Shown here in pieces: positions 6,862 to 17,291 of a DNA stretch of 64,000 nt. The position numbers and the translations under genes were made by a program. This stretch comes from Streptomyces prunicolor NBRC 13075 (GTDB lineage Bacteria; Actinomycetota; Actinomycetes; Streptomycetales; Streptomycetaceae): NCBI RefSeq assembly GCF_000367365.1, contig NZ_BARF01000063.1, positions 23,831 to 87,830 on the forward strand. The letters are read 5' to 3'. Positions within the stretch are counted from its first letter, which is position 1; each line of letters opens with the position of its first letter. The notes beneath the pieces are model-generated. The model had not been told where the DNA came from and searched no databases. It saw only the letters and a list, made by a program, of their open reading frames with translations.

Positions 6862-8798
6862 TCAATGCTTGCAAGTTCAACATTCGGCCACTGTTCAGCT
6901 TCCGTTTGCGGTTCCGGATCGGTCGTCGCCGCACGTAGAACCGCTCTCGCCACCGCGTCGGCGTCCGAAAGCGTGACCGAATCCACGCCCGGACGCGCTC
7001 CCGCCGCGGTCACCCAGTGCACGCCCTCCGTGGGCACCCCGAACGCGAACCGCCTTGCGTGGACGCCTCCTTGACGGTCGATCAGACGGTACGGACGTGG
7101 TGTTACGTCGAGTCCTCCCGTTTCGTAACCGTCCACCGTGTGCGGCCGGCACCGGCCCGTCCTCAGCAGCCGGCCGAGCAGGTCGTCGGCGGTACGGCGC
7201 AGGTCCGGTTCGGGGAGCCGGGCCTCTGTGAGGGTTGTCACACGCACCGCCGAGCCCGGTATCTCCGGGGAACGTGCCACCCAGGCGCCGTCCGCCTCCC
7301 GCACCTCCAGCCGCGGCCCGAGCACCTCCACCACACCCGCCGCCACCAGCGCGGCCAGTTCCTCGATACGGCGGCGGGGCGGGCCGATGGACAGGAACGC
7401 GTTGAGCGGCGTGTACCAGCGGTCCAGGTGGTCACGGCGGGAGGTGCCCGCGAGACCGCCGTGGTCGACGACCAGCCGGAGTTCGTTGCGCAGATCGCGC
7501 AGCACGTCCAGCGCTGCCTTGAGCGGGCCGTCCACATTGCCGAGCGCCGCGTGTTCGGCGTCCTCGCGCAGATACGACAGCAGCCAGTCCCGCCAGGCCG
7601 CCGGGTGCGCGAGATCGCGTTCCGTATACGGCCGGGACAGCCGGTCCCAGCTCCAGCGGTCGGCGGCTACGACCCCGAACTCGTCCAGGATCAGGGCCTC
7701 TTGAGGGTCCCGGTGCGGTACGGAGAGGAAGCGCTCCGTGAATTCCGTCAACTCCGGGCGCCGGGAGGGCCGTAGCAGAGCCGCGTAGTAGACCGTCTCC
7801 ACCTCCTTCGCCACCAACGGCCATATCTCCGTGAGGAATTCGGGTGGCTCGCCGGAGTCGGCGCGTTTGCGGAAGGCGGCGACGGTCTCCGGGGTGAGGA
7901 GGAGGGGGGTGTGACGGCCGTGGGGGCCCTTCGCGTTGTCGCCGCGGGCCTGGTACGGGATGCCTCGGCGTGAACCGGCGTACAGGCGGGGCTCGTTGCC
8001 GGAGGGGACATAGCGCAGGCCCTCGCCCTCGTCCTCCGCGTGGAGGAAACGGCCGCCCCTGCCCGTCGTCAACAGGGCTGTGTGATCGAAGAAGTTGAGG
8101 CCCAGGCCGCGCAACAGCACTGGTTCGCCCGGCCGTACGACGGTCAGGTCCACGTCGGCCGGGTTCGCGGGCGGGATGTGGCGCAGGCCGTGGCGGTCGG
8201 CGTAGGAGGTGAGGCGGCGGTGGGTGGTGTCCGGGGCCGTCGGGAGGTGGCCCTGGGCCAGGACCACGGCCGAAAGGGCGGACAGCGTACGGCCGTTGTC
8301 GAGGGTGAGGCACTGGTGGCCGTCCGCCGTGTCGTCGAGGCGTACCGCGCGGGCAGTGTGTGGTTCCACGTGAACGGACTCGGGGGCCTCGCGGACCGTG
8401 CGGGCGAACACCCACTCCAAGTAGCGGCCGTAGTGGGCGCGGGTGGGGTAGTCGTCCGGACCCAGTTCGGCGGGCGCCCACTCGTGCAGGCTCGGGCCGG
8501 GGCGGATCGGGCCCGCGCAGTCGACGCTGGCGTCGGTGAAGAGGGTCACCTGGGAGGCCACGGTGTTCATCAGCAGCTCGGGCGACTGCGCGGAGCGCCA
8601 CACGCGGCCGGGGCCCGGGGGTGCCGGGTCGACGACGTGGACGGTGAGCCGGGTGCCGGGCGGGAGGAGGTCCGGGGCGGAGGCGCAGAGGCGTTCCAGG
8701 ACGCTGGTACCACGCGGACCGGCGCCCACCACGGCGACCGAGACGGAGGCCGGGGCGGGGGCCGACCCGCCGTCGGACACGGCGTTCACTGCAGACAA
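6858..8798 (-). CDS. FAD/NAD(P)-binding protein (FAD-NAD(P)-binding domain family)
   Basis: This protein of about 645 residues has an N-terminal dinucleotide motif, VSVAVVGAGPRGTSVLERL, then ELLMNTVASQVTLFTD and GLGLNFFDHTALLTTGRGG. These are hallmarks of the large PF13454-type flavoprotein family that is related to L-lysine/ornithine N-monooxygenases but lacks their full NADPH site. The reaction is unknown. The frame is open to 8846 (GTG). I prefer TTG 8798 because GGGAG lies about eight bases upstream, and a GTG at 8789 is also possible. It follows the PhoD gene by about 90 bases on the same strand and may share its transcript. Confidence 0.8.
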   Translation of the reverse strand: MSAVNAVSDGGSAPAPASVSVAVVGAGPRGTSVLERLCASAPDLLPPGTRLTVHVVDPAPPGPGRVWRSAQSPELLMNTVASQVTLFTDASVDCAGPIRPGPSLHEWAPAELGPDDYPTRAHYGRYLEWVFARTVREAPESVHVEPHTARAVRLDDTADGHQCLTLDNGRTLSALSAVVLAQGHLPTAPDTTHRRLTSYADRHGLRHIPPANPADVDLTVVRPGEPVLLRGLGLNFFDHTALLTTGRGGRFLHAEDEGEGLRYVPSGNEPRLYAGSRRGIPYQARGDNAKGPHGRHTPLLLTPETVAAFRKRADSGEPPEFLTEIWPLVAKEVETVYYAALLRPSRRPELTEFTERFLSVPHRDPQEALILDEFGVVAADRWSWDRLSRPYTERDLAHPAAWRDWLLSYLREDAEHAALGNVDGPLKAALDVLRDLRNELRLVVDHGGLAGTSRRDHLDRWYTPLNAFLSIGPPRRRIEELAALVAAGVVEVLGPRLEVREADGAWVARSPEIPGSAVRVTTLTEARLPEPDLRRTADDLLGRLLRTGRCRPHTVDGYETGGLDVTPRPYRLIDRQGGVHARRFAFGVPTEGVHWVTAAGARPGVDSVTLSDADAVARAVLRAATTDPEPQTEAEQWPNVELASID

Positions 8799-8887
8799 AG
8801 GGGTGACTCCCGGGCGTGTGGGGGCGCAATGGAGCAGACCGCCCACCGGGAAAGCGGACGGCCCGCCTCATCATGCCCCGAGCAAGG

Positions 8888-10516
<1,629 letters not shown>

Positions 10517-10605
10517 AGGTGATCACCTTCCTCCGTCGCCCCGTACGGTACGGAACGACGGAGGTCAGCGACTAGGTTCCGCGGATGACCACTTGGTTGT
10601 GGGGC

Positions 10606-11250
10606 TCAGCAACCGCTGAGCACCGAGGTGAGCTTGGCCTTCTCGGCCGTGTCGACCGAGAGGTCGTAGTAGTACTTCACCTGGACCCAGGCACGCACGT
10701 AGGTGCAGGCGTACGAGGCGAGCGGAGGCATCCACTCGGCCGGGTCCTGGTCGCTCTTGGACTGGTTGACGTTGTCCGTGACGGCGATCAGCTGCGGTCG
10801 GGTGATGTCGTTGGCGAAGCCCTGGCGCGCCGCGGTGGTCCAGTTGCGGGCGCCGGAGTCCCAGGCCTCGGCGAGCGGGACGAGGTGGTCGATGTCCAGG
10901 TCGGAGGCGGCGGTCCAGGTGGCACCGTCGTAGACCGAGTACCAGCTGCCGCTGGTCGAGGCGCAGGCGGAGTTGGTGACGACGTTCGTACCGTCCCGCT
11001 TGAGGACGTACTCACGGGTGTTGCAGGTGCCGCTGATCGTGATCCAGGTGGGGAACAGGTCACGGTCGTAGCCGGTCCGGACCTCGGTCGCCACGGTGAG
11101 CGAGGCGAGGTAGGTGCGGGCGGTGGCGGCGCTGACCGGGGTGGGGAGGGCAGCGGAGGCGGCCGGGCCGTTGAAGAGCCCGGCGAAGGCTATGAACCCG
11201 GTAAGTGCCGCGAGTATGCTGAGCCGTCGACGCGCGTAGAACTTCGGCAT
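10606..11250 (-). CDS. Secreted HNH/GmrSD-C type nuclease family protein
   Basis: The ATG at 11250 is preceded by AAGGGAG. The product starts with a Sec signal peptide (RRRLSILAALTGFIAFAGLF, cleavage near ASAALPTP) and is 214 residues long. Its core is the DUF1524/HNH fold of exported Streptomyces proteins: CNTREYVLKRDG, DLDIDHLVPLAEAWDSGA with the D-H-x-x-P metal motif, FANDITRPQLIAV, and the terminal CTYVRAWVQVKYYYDLSVD. Conserved Cys pairs suggest disulfides outside the cell. It probably degrades extracellular nucleic acid, but activity is inferred from the family. Confidence 0.85.
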   Translation of the reverse strand: MPKFYARRRLSILAALTGFIAFAGLFNGPAASAALPTPVSAATARTYLASLTVATEVRTGYDRDLFPTWITISGTCNTREYVLKRDGTNVVTNSACASTSGSWYSVYDGATWTAASDLDIDHLVPLAEAWDSGARNWTTAARQGFANDITRPQLIAVTDNVNQSKSDQDPAEWMPPLASYACTYVRAWVQVKYYYDLSVDTAEKAKLTSVLSGC

Positions 11251-11427
11251 ACGAACTCCCTTGTGGTGTGGGGGTGTTGGAGTGCGAGCGGGGAAATGCT
11301 CGCGGTGCCGTGTTGCGGGGAGGTGTGCGTCCGGTAAGAAGCTAGTGACGTGTTCATGACACAACAAGGGGTGCGACGAGACTTTCCTCACGGGTGGGCA
11401 GAGTCGGTCCTCGCGTACAGTGGATGG

Positions 11428-11546
11428 CGCAGAAGGGGAGTAGCTCTTCGCCGGACCGTCGACATACTGCTCAGCTCGTCTGAGCCGGCGCCCGGAGGCA
11501 GGTTCATCTCGCAGGTGGGACGGGTCGGCCAGCGAGACCTTCGGTA
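11428..11546 (+). ncRNA. Manganese riboswitch (yybP-ykoY family)
   Basis: The 5' part reads AGAAGGGGAGTAGCTCTTCG and the 3' part ends with CAGCGAGACCTTCGG. These are the two conserved strands of the yybP-ykoY aptamer. GAAGG (11432-11436) can pair with CCTTC (11538-11542) to close the P1 stem. The downstream gene is a GDT1/UPF0016 transporter, the classical target of this Mn2+ sensor. About 100 bases separate aptamer and start codon, including GGGGCAGCCCC near 11623, which could belong to an expression platform. Confidence 0.88.
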
Positions 11547-11646
11547 AAGCAGTGCACTAGTCGTTTTTCGTGTGCGCTGCCGTGCCGAGGTGTCCGCGGA
11601 CAGCAATCACACTCTCGGTGGGGCAGCCCCGACCGATTGAGGAATC

Positions 11647-12228
11647 TTGATCAGCATCAGCGTGACGGCGCTCGTCTTCGGCGTCGTCTTTCTCGCCGAA
11701 CTCCCCGACAAGACCGCGCTCGCCGGACTCGTCCTCGGCACCCGCTATCGCGCCTCGTACGTCTTCGTCGGCGTGGCCGCCGCGTTCCTTCTCCATGTCG
11801 TGCTCGCGGTGGCGGCGGGCAGCGTACTGACGCTGCTGCCGCAGCAGTTGGTGGCCGCGGTGACCGGTGTGCTCTTCCTGGGCGGGGCCGCGGTGCTCCT
11901 CTTCAAGAAGGGTGATGGCGAGGAGGAGGTCCGCAAGCCGAAGGACCAGTCCTTCTGGAAGGTGTCCGGCGCCGGTTTCATGCTCATTCTGGTCGCCGAG
12001 TTCGGTGACCTGACCCAGATCATGACGGCCAACCTCGCGGCGCGCTACGACGATCCGTTCTCCGTCGGGCTCGGTGCGGTGCTGGCGTTGTGGGCGGTGG
12101 CCGGGCTGGGCATCGTGGGCGGGAAGGCGCTGATGAAGCGGGTGCCGTTGAAGTTGATCACGCGGATCGCGGCGGTGCTGATGCTGGGGTTGGGGGCGTG
12201 GAGTCTTTGGGAGGCCGTGACGGCCTGA
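11647..12228 (+). CDS. TMEM165/GDT1 (UPF0016) family manganese exporter
   Basis: This 193-residue membrane protein has two homologous halves of three helices. Each half carries the family's acidic signature: FLAELPDKTALAG at residues 15-27 (Pro replaces Gly of the usual E-x-G-D) and LVAEFGDLTQIMTAN at residues about 115-129. Members export Mn2+ or exchange Ca2+/Mn2+ for protons. The yybP-ykoY riboswitch directly upstream supports manganese as substrate and induction by excess manganese. The TTG start at 11647 is preceded by GAGGA. Confidence 0.9.
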   Translation: MISISVTALVFGVVFLAELPDKTALAGLVLGTRYRASYVFVGVAAAFLLHVVLAVAAGSVLTLLPQQLVAAVTGVLFLGGAAVLLFKKGDGEEEVRKPKDQSFWKVSGAGFMLILVAEFGDLTQIMTANLAARYDDPFSVGLGAVLALWAVAGLGIVGGKALMKRVPLKLITRIAAVLMLGLGAWSLWEAVTA

Positions 12229-12463
12229 GCGGGTGAGGGGGCTCGTGAGGGTGCCTTTGGTGCGGGCGGGGTGAGCTGAACGGTGGGTGAACTGTTCCGG
12301 GGGGTGGTGGCGCGATGCCGGTTCGGTTTTGTACCGTAGGGAAACAAAGTGGCTCCCGTCCGTTCTCCCTGACCGGCGGGCGGGGCCACCTTGTCCCTCC
12401 GGGGGTTGACCGGGGTGACCAGGTTGACCGACGTACACCTCTCCCGTTCCTTGGAGCCTGCCG

Positions 12464-13123
12464 ATGACGGCCACCACCGTGCTCACCGCCCGTGCCCTCC
12501 TGCTGGACATGGACGGCACCCTCGTCGACTCGCACGCCGTCGTCGAGCGGATCTGGCGGAACTGGTCCGACCGGCACGGGCTGAACGCGGACGAGGTCAT
12601 GAAGGTCGTGCACGGTCGGCAGGGGTACGCGTCGATGGCACTGCTGCTGCCTGGGCGGCCCATGGAGCAGAACTACGCCGAGAACGCGCGCATGCTGGCC
12701 GAGGAAACCGCGGACGTCGAGGGCGTTGTCCCGATTCCGGGCGCGGCGGAGTTCCTGGCGTCCTTGCGGGGGCTGCCGCATGCGCTCGTCACGTCGGCGG
12801 ACGTTGCGTTGTCCACGGCGCGGATGGGCGCGGCCGGGCTGGAGTTGCCGGAGGTCCGGATCACCGCCGAATCCGTCGGCGCGAGCAAGCCTGACCCGGA
12901 GGGCTTCCTGAAGGGCGCTGCCGAACTGGGCGTCGCGCCTGCGGATTGTGTTGTCTTCGAGGATTCCGGGGCGGGGATTGCGGCGGGGCGCTCCGCGGGG
13001 ATGCGGGTGGTGGGGGTTGGGCCGCAGGCCGGGTTCCATCGGGCGGAAGTGGTGGTGCGGGATTTGCGTGAGGTTCGGGTTGAGGATTTGGGGGGCGGGG
13101 GGATTCGGCTGCATGTGGGATAG
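12464..13123 (+). CDS. HAD superfamily hydrolase, subfamily IA (sugar-phosphatase-like)
   Basis: This 219-residue protein has the four HAD motifs. Motif I is LLLDMDGTLVDSHAV, with nucleophile Asp and general-acid Asp (residues 14-18). Motif II is ALVTSADVAL, motif III is GASKPDPEGFLKGA, and motif IV is CVVFEDSGAGIAAG. A helical cap lies between residues 20 and 85. The closest described types are small sugar-phosphate and phosphoglycolate-like phosphatases, and the substrate cannot be assigned. It stands alone, with the 34-base element and a tandem array downstream. Confidence 0.87.
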   Translation: MTATTVLTARALLLDMDGTLVDSHAVVERIWRNWSDRHGLNADEVMKVVHGRQGYASMALLLPGRPMEQNYAENARMLAEETADVEGVVPIPGAAEFLASLRGLPHALVTSADVALSTARMGAAGLELPEVRITAESVGASKPDPEGFLKGAAELGVAPADCVVFEDSGAGIAAGRSAGMRVVGVGPQAGFHRAEVVVRDLREVRVEDLGGGGIRLHVG

Positions 13124-13232
13124 GGGTGCGGGGGTTGGGGGTGCGGGTTAGGGGTGGGATCAGTGGGGCGGGGTGGGTGGCGCTTCGGTTGTGCCTCCTT
13201 GGGTCGCTTCGGTTGTTTTGCGGGTGCTGCGC

Positions 13233-13275
13233 CGTGGGGGCTGGTCGCGCAGTTCCCCGCGCCCCTTTGGGGCGC
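13233..13275 (+). repeat. 34-base dispersed element copy 2 plus hairpin
   Basis: The element runs from 13233 to 13267 and ends in GCGCCCC (13259-13265), which pairs with GGGGCGC (13269-13275) over a TTT loop. The position between two convergent genes suggests a terminator role. Confidence 0.8.
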
Positions 13276-13287
13276 TGCCCCTCGGGG

Positions 13288-13399
13288 GTTGGCCTGAGGG
13301 TGTTGGCCCACAGCCGTTGACCCACAGCCGTTGACCCACGGCTGTTGGCCTACGGCCGTTGACCCACGGCTGTTGGCCTGTGGGCGTTGGTCTACGGCT
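13288..13399. repeat. 14-base tandem repeat, eight copies
   Basis: Eight consecutive 14-base units start at 13288 and every 14 bases after. Consensus is GTTGACCCACGGCT with variants such as GTTGGCCTACGGCC. The unit length is not a multiple of three and there is no spacer, so it is neither a coding repeat nor a CRISPR. Units 3 and 6 (13316 and 13358) differ from the consensus by at most two bases, which suggests recent expansion. Confidence 0.85.
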
Positions 13400-13637
13400 G
13401 TGGGGTGCTGGTGTGACGGCCGACCCGGTGCGCGCGCCAGGGGCGGTCTCGGTGCCTCTCGCAACCCGGCAACCTTCAGCCCCGGCGCTCTCCGCAAACG
13501 TCGGCAGCCTTCTTCAGCTCCGCCGACGCGTAACCCTGGCGCTCCCCGCAAGCCCCGGCGCCCTTCAGCCCCGCCGTCCGTAACCCTGGCACCCCCCCAC
13601 AACCCCGGCGCCGAAAAGCCCCCCAGCCAGCGCAGCG

Positions 13638-14690
13638 TTACGGCTCGGGTGTCTCGGACTCCAGTCTTGCTCGCGTTGCCGTCCCGTATACCCCCAGCTC
13701 GTCGGACGTGATGCCGCGGGCCACCTGGTAGGCGCGGACCGACGTCTGTACCTGCTTGTCGAAGATGCCGTTGTCGGGGCCGGAGTAGAACTTCGCCTCG
13801 GTCAGGCGGAGTTGGAGTTCGGTGACCTCGGGGCCTTCGTCGCCGCGTTGCAGGACCGTGGTGGGGGTGCTGTTGCTCTGGCGGCCGGTGGCGGAGGAGG
13901 TCGAGGTCGAGGCGGTGGGCGTCGGGGTGTGGCTGGCGGGCGCCGATCTCGACGCCGTGGCGGACGGGCTCGACGATGCCGTCGGCGACGGGGTCCCGCT
14001 CAGCGACGGGGCCGGGGACGCCGACGTCGGCTGTGCGGGCGTGGAGCCGCTCGTGGACGGTGTTGCCGACGCCGGGCTCTTCGACGCCGTCGGGACGCTC
14101 GCCCGTACGTCCTGAGGGGCCGCCTCGTCCCGTGACGGTGTCTCGTACGAGAACATGCCGCTCGCGAACGCCGCGACCGCGGTCACCGCTACGACGGCTC
14201 CCGCGGCGGCGAGGAGGACGGTACGGCGGTGGTGGCGGCGCGGGGGGTCTTCGTCGTCCGTGAGCAGCGGGTCCGGGGCGGCCCCGTCGCCCTTGCCACT
14301 CCCGCCGTCCGCGAACAGGCTCAGGTCCGTCTGGATCGGGGCGGTGTCCGACGGTGCCCGGAGGGTGGGGAGGACCGACGTCTCCTGCGCGGGGAGCGGC
14401 GACGGCGTCACCGCGCGCAGCAGCATCGTCTCCTCGACCGCCGGCAGCCGCTGTGTCTCACCCTCGGGAGCCACCGGTGTCGCCGGAGGCGTCTGCTCCT
14501 GCGGGGTGCCGTCCAGTTCCACATACGGTCTGATCCGCAGCGGGTCGAAGTCCTCCGCCGCTGCCGCCTCCGATGTGCGCGCGTCACGCAGCGCGTCGGA
14601 CGCCCGTTGGGTGCAGGCGCAGGACGGGGAACCGTCGGCTGCCCGAGGTGCCCCGCACTGCGGGCATATGTGGCCCTTCGCCTCGTTCAC
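13638..14690 (-). CDS. Membrane-anchored peptidoglycan-binding domain protein with N-terminal zinc ribbon
   Basis: The GTG at 14690 is preceded by GGGGAGGGAC. The 350-residue product starts with a zinc-ribbon-like CPQCGAP and CAC pair (residues 8-27), then an acidic linker. A single membrane helix (TVLLAAAGAVVAVTAVAAFA, near residue 165) follows a basic RRHHRR stop-transfer motif. After a Ser/Thr/Pro-rich extracellular linker of about 90 residues comes a PG_binding_1 domain (VLQRGDEGPEVTELQLRL, residues about 275-340). It probably senses or docks on the cell wall from the membrane. It is divergent from the frameshifted MFS gene. Confidence 0.85.
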   Translation of the reverse strand: MNEAKGHICPQCGAPRAADGSPSCACTQRASDALRDARTSEAAAAEDFDPLRIRPYVELDGTPQEQTPPATPVAPEGETQRLPAVEETMLLRAVTPSPLPAQETSVLPTLRAPSDTAPIQTDLSLFADGGSGKGDGAAPDPLLTDDEDPPRRHHRRTVLLAAAGAVVAVTAVAAFASGMFSYETPSRDEAAPQDVRASVPTASKSPASATPSTSGSTPAQPTSASPAPSLSGTPSPTASSSPSATASRSAPASHTPTPTASTSTSSATGRQSNSTPTTVLQRGDEGPEVTELQLRLTEAKFYSGPDNGIFDKQVQTSVRAYQVARGITSDELGVYGTATRARLESETPEP

Positions 14691-14847
14691 GTGTTCGTCC
14701 CTCCCCGTCGGACTCCAGAGGTTATGCGGATCTCCTTCACGCCGTCTCCTCCGACCCCCGGAATGCGGGCTTCCATTCGGACTCAACAGGCCGTAACCGG
14801 CCATACCGATCACCATGGATGTGTAACGAGAGCCGCAGGAGGTCTTC

Positions 14848-16928
14848 ATGGCCGGCGATGCGCACGGTATGACGGGGAATGTGCACGACGCGCAGCCACC
14901 GGAGGGGCCCCCGCAGCGGGGCAGTTCCGCTCAGGAACACGTGTCGGGCAACGTCCTCGTCTCGATCGGGGCGCTGCTCCTGGGCTGCTGCTCGCCGCCC
15001 TCGACCAGACCATCGTGTCGACCGCCCTGCCGACGATCGTCAGTGATCTCGGTGGCCTCGAACATCTGTCGTGGGTGGTCACCGCGTATCTGCTCGCCTC
15101 GACCGCCGCGACCCCGCTGTGGGGCAAGCTCGGCGACCAGTACGGCCGGAAGCGGCTGTTCCAGATCGCGATCGTGATCTTTCTCATCGGGTCCGCGCTC
15201 TGCGGCGCGGCGCAGAACATGCCCCAGCTGATCGGCTTCCGGGCGCTCCAAGGTCTCGGCGGCGGCGGTCTGATCGTGCTGTCGATGGCGATCGTGGGGG
15301 ATGTCGTATCGCCGCGTGAACGCGGGCGCTACCAGGGGCTGTTCGGTGCCGTGTTCGGCGCGACCAGTGTCCTCGGGCCGCTGCTCGGCGGGCTGTTCAC
15401 CGAGCATCTGAGCTGGCGCTGGGTCTTCTACATCAACCTCCCCGTCGGCGTCGTCGCCCTCGCCGTCATCGCGACCGCCCTGCACATCCCGCGCAAGTCG
15501 ACCCGGCACGTCATCGACTACCTCGGCACCTTCCTCATCGCCGCGGTCGCCACCTGTCTGGTCCTCGTCGCCTCCCTCGGCGGCACCACCTGGGGCTGGG
15601 GCTCGCCGCAGATCATCGGGCTCGCGGTGCTGGGTGTGGTGCTCATCGCCGCGTTCGTCGCCGTGGAGCGGCGGGCCGCCGAACCCGTCCTCCCGCTGAA
15701 GCTGTTCCGCGTCCGCACCTTCACGCTCGCCGCCGTCATCAGCTTCATCGTCGGCTTCGCGATGTTCGGCGCGATGACCTATCTCCCGACCTTCCTCCAG
15801 GTCGTCCAGGGCATCACCCCGACCATGTCCGGCGTCCACATGCTGCCGATGGTGTTCGGCATGCTGATCTCGTCCACCGGCTCCGGCCAGGTCGTCAGCC
15901 GTACCGGCCGCTGGAAGGTGTTCCCCATCGCCGGCACCGGCATCACCGCCCTCGGCCTGCTGCTCCTCCACCAGCTCGACGAGAACAGCTCCACCGCCGA
16001 GATGAGCGCCTACTTCTTCGTCTTCGGACTCGGACTCGGCCTGGTCATGCAGGTGTTGGTGCTCATCGTGCAGAACGCCGTCTCGTACGAGGATCTCGGC
16101 GTCGCCACTTCAGGCGCGACCTTCTTCCGGTCCATCGGCGCCTCGTTCGGCGTCGCCATCTTCGGCACGGTCTTCGCGAGCCGACTCGGTGACAAGCTCA
16201 CGGACGCTCTCCGGGGGACCTCGCTGCCGCCGGGCGTCACACCGGACGGCCTGGAGTCCGACCCGCGTGGCATCTCCCAACTGCCGGTCGCGGTACGGCC
16301 GGAGGCCCTGCACGCGTATGCGTCCTCGATCACCGATGTGTTCCTGTACGCCGCTCCCGTCGCCCTCGTCGGCTTCGTCCTGGCATGGTTCCTCAAGGAG
16401 GACAAACTGCGCGGCTCGGTCACCGCCCCCGACGTCACCGAGACCCTCGCCAGCAACCCCGTCCAACGGTCCTCCTACGACGAGGTGTGCCGCGCGCTGT
16501 CCGTGCTCGGCACGCGGGAGGGGCGCCGCGAGATCTACAAGACGATCACCGCGAAAGCGGGCTACGACCTTCAGCCGGCGGCGAGTTGGCTGCTGCTGCG
16601 CATCAAGCGGGACGGCTGGGCGGAACCGGGTGTGCTGGCCGAGCGCAGCACTGTGCCGTTGCCCGTCATCCTCGCCGCGGTCCGTCAGATCGAGGGGCGG
16701 GGGCTCGCCGTACGGGAGGGTCTCGACCTCCGACTGAGCGAGCGGGGGCGGGAAGTGGCCGAGAAGTTGGCGCAGGCCCGTGAGGAGTCTCTTGCGGAAA
16801 CCCTGGGGGATTGGTGGGGGCCGGATCGGCCTACGGATCTTGTTCAGTTGGTGAAGGAGCTGAATGGGGAGTTGTGCGGGTCTGATCGGGAGCAGCCGCA
16901 CAACGGGGCGGCTAGCAAGGTCGGTTGA
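14848..16928 (+). pseudogene. MFS drug transporter (DHA2/EmrB type) with C-terminal winged helix; frameshift at about 14985
   Basis: ATG 14848 follows AGGAGGTCTTC and opens a hydrophilic leader ending VSIGALLLG. The rest of the protein continues in another frame with LLLAALDQTIVSTALP, the D-Q-T-I-V motif of DHA2 transporters. One C is missing after GGC at 14983-14985. Beyond that the frame is intact for about 645 residues: 14 membrane helices, GKLGDQYGRKRLF (motif A), GGGGLIVLSMAIVGD and the usual RWVFYINLPVG. The last 150 residues leave the membrane and resemble a MarR-like winged helix (LLLRIKRDGWAEPGVLAE, IEGRGLAVREGLDLRLSERG). Dead gene or sequencing error cannot be told apart here. Confidence 0.75.
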
Positions 16929-17291
16929 GGTTCTTTCGGGACCGGTGCTTCGAGTGGTGCCGGGTGCCTGGGCCGGTGTTGGGATGGTGCTGCGTGGGTG
17001 GGCCGGTGTGGGGACGGTGCCGCGTGGGTGGGCCCGTGTTGATCAGGCACCCACGCGCCACACCTCTATTGGTTCGGTCGCCTTCGGGGCGCTGGGAGCC
17101 GGTGTCGAGAGCCCCACCGTGCTCGACCCTGCGGGCCTCCGCGCTCCCCCAGAGGGGGGACCCCCAGGCTCTCGACACCGGCGCGCCCCTACGGCTCCCT
17201 CTCGGCCGTCCACGTGGGGACAGTCCGACTTGGTGGGCCCTCACCGTCTGTTTTGGTGGGCCTGACGGCGTTCAGGTGAGGGTAGTTGGGG
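16929..17291. other. 363-base convergent intergenic region with tandem repeats and a long inverted repeat
   Basis: From 16960 to 17050 a loose 30-base direct repeat (GGGACGGTGCCGCGTGGGTG type) occurs about three times. Then GGTGTCGAGAGCC (17101-17113) pairs perfectly with GGCTCTCGACACC (17167-17179), flanked by a second pairing of GGGAGCC (17094-17100) with GGCTCCC (17193-17199). The loop contains its own hairpin (CCCCC/GGGGGG, about 17146-17158). The whole could fold into a branched structure of about 105 bases between two convergent genes. No ORF is credible. Confidence 0.7.

Larger units (their letters stand above)
13124..13637. other. 514-base gene-free repeat-rich region
   Basis: This convergent intergenic stretch holds three repeat types. 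First is the 34-base element with hairpin (13233-13275). Second is a 14-base tandem array (13288-13399). Third is a degenerate direct repeat of about 50-60 bases between about 13459 and 13620, built from CCCCGGCGC, TTCAGCCCCGCC and GTAACCCTGGC blocks. No ORF with codon bias is present. Confidence 0.75.

Noticed and set aside
12158..13114. Reverse ORF of 318 codons opposite the HAD gene
   Set aside because: It overlaps the HAD hydrolase antisense, and its composition is low complexity.
13288..13399. Possible CRISPR array
   Set aside because: The 14-base units are directly adjacent with no spacers and no cas genes are nearby, so it is a simple tandem repeat.
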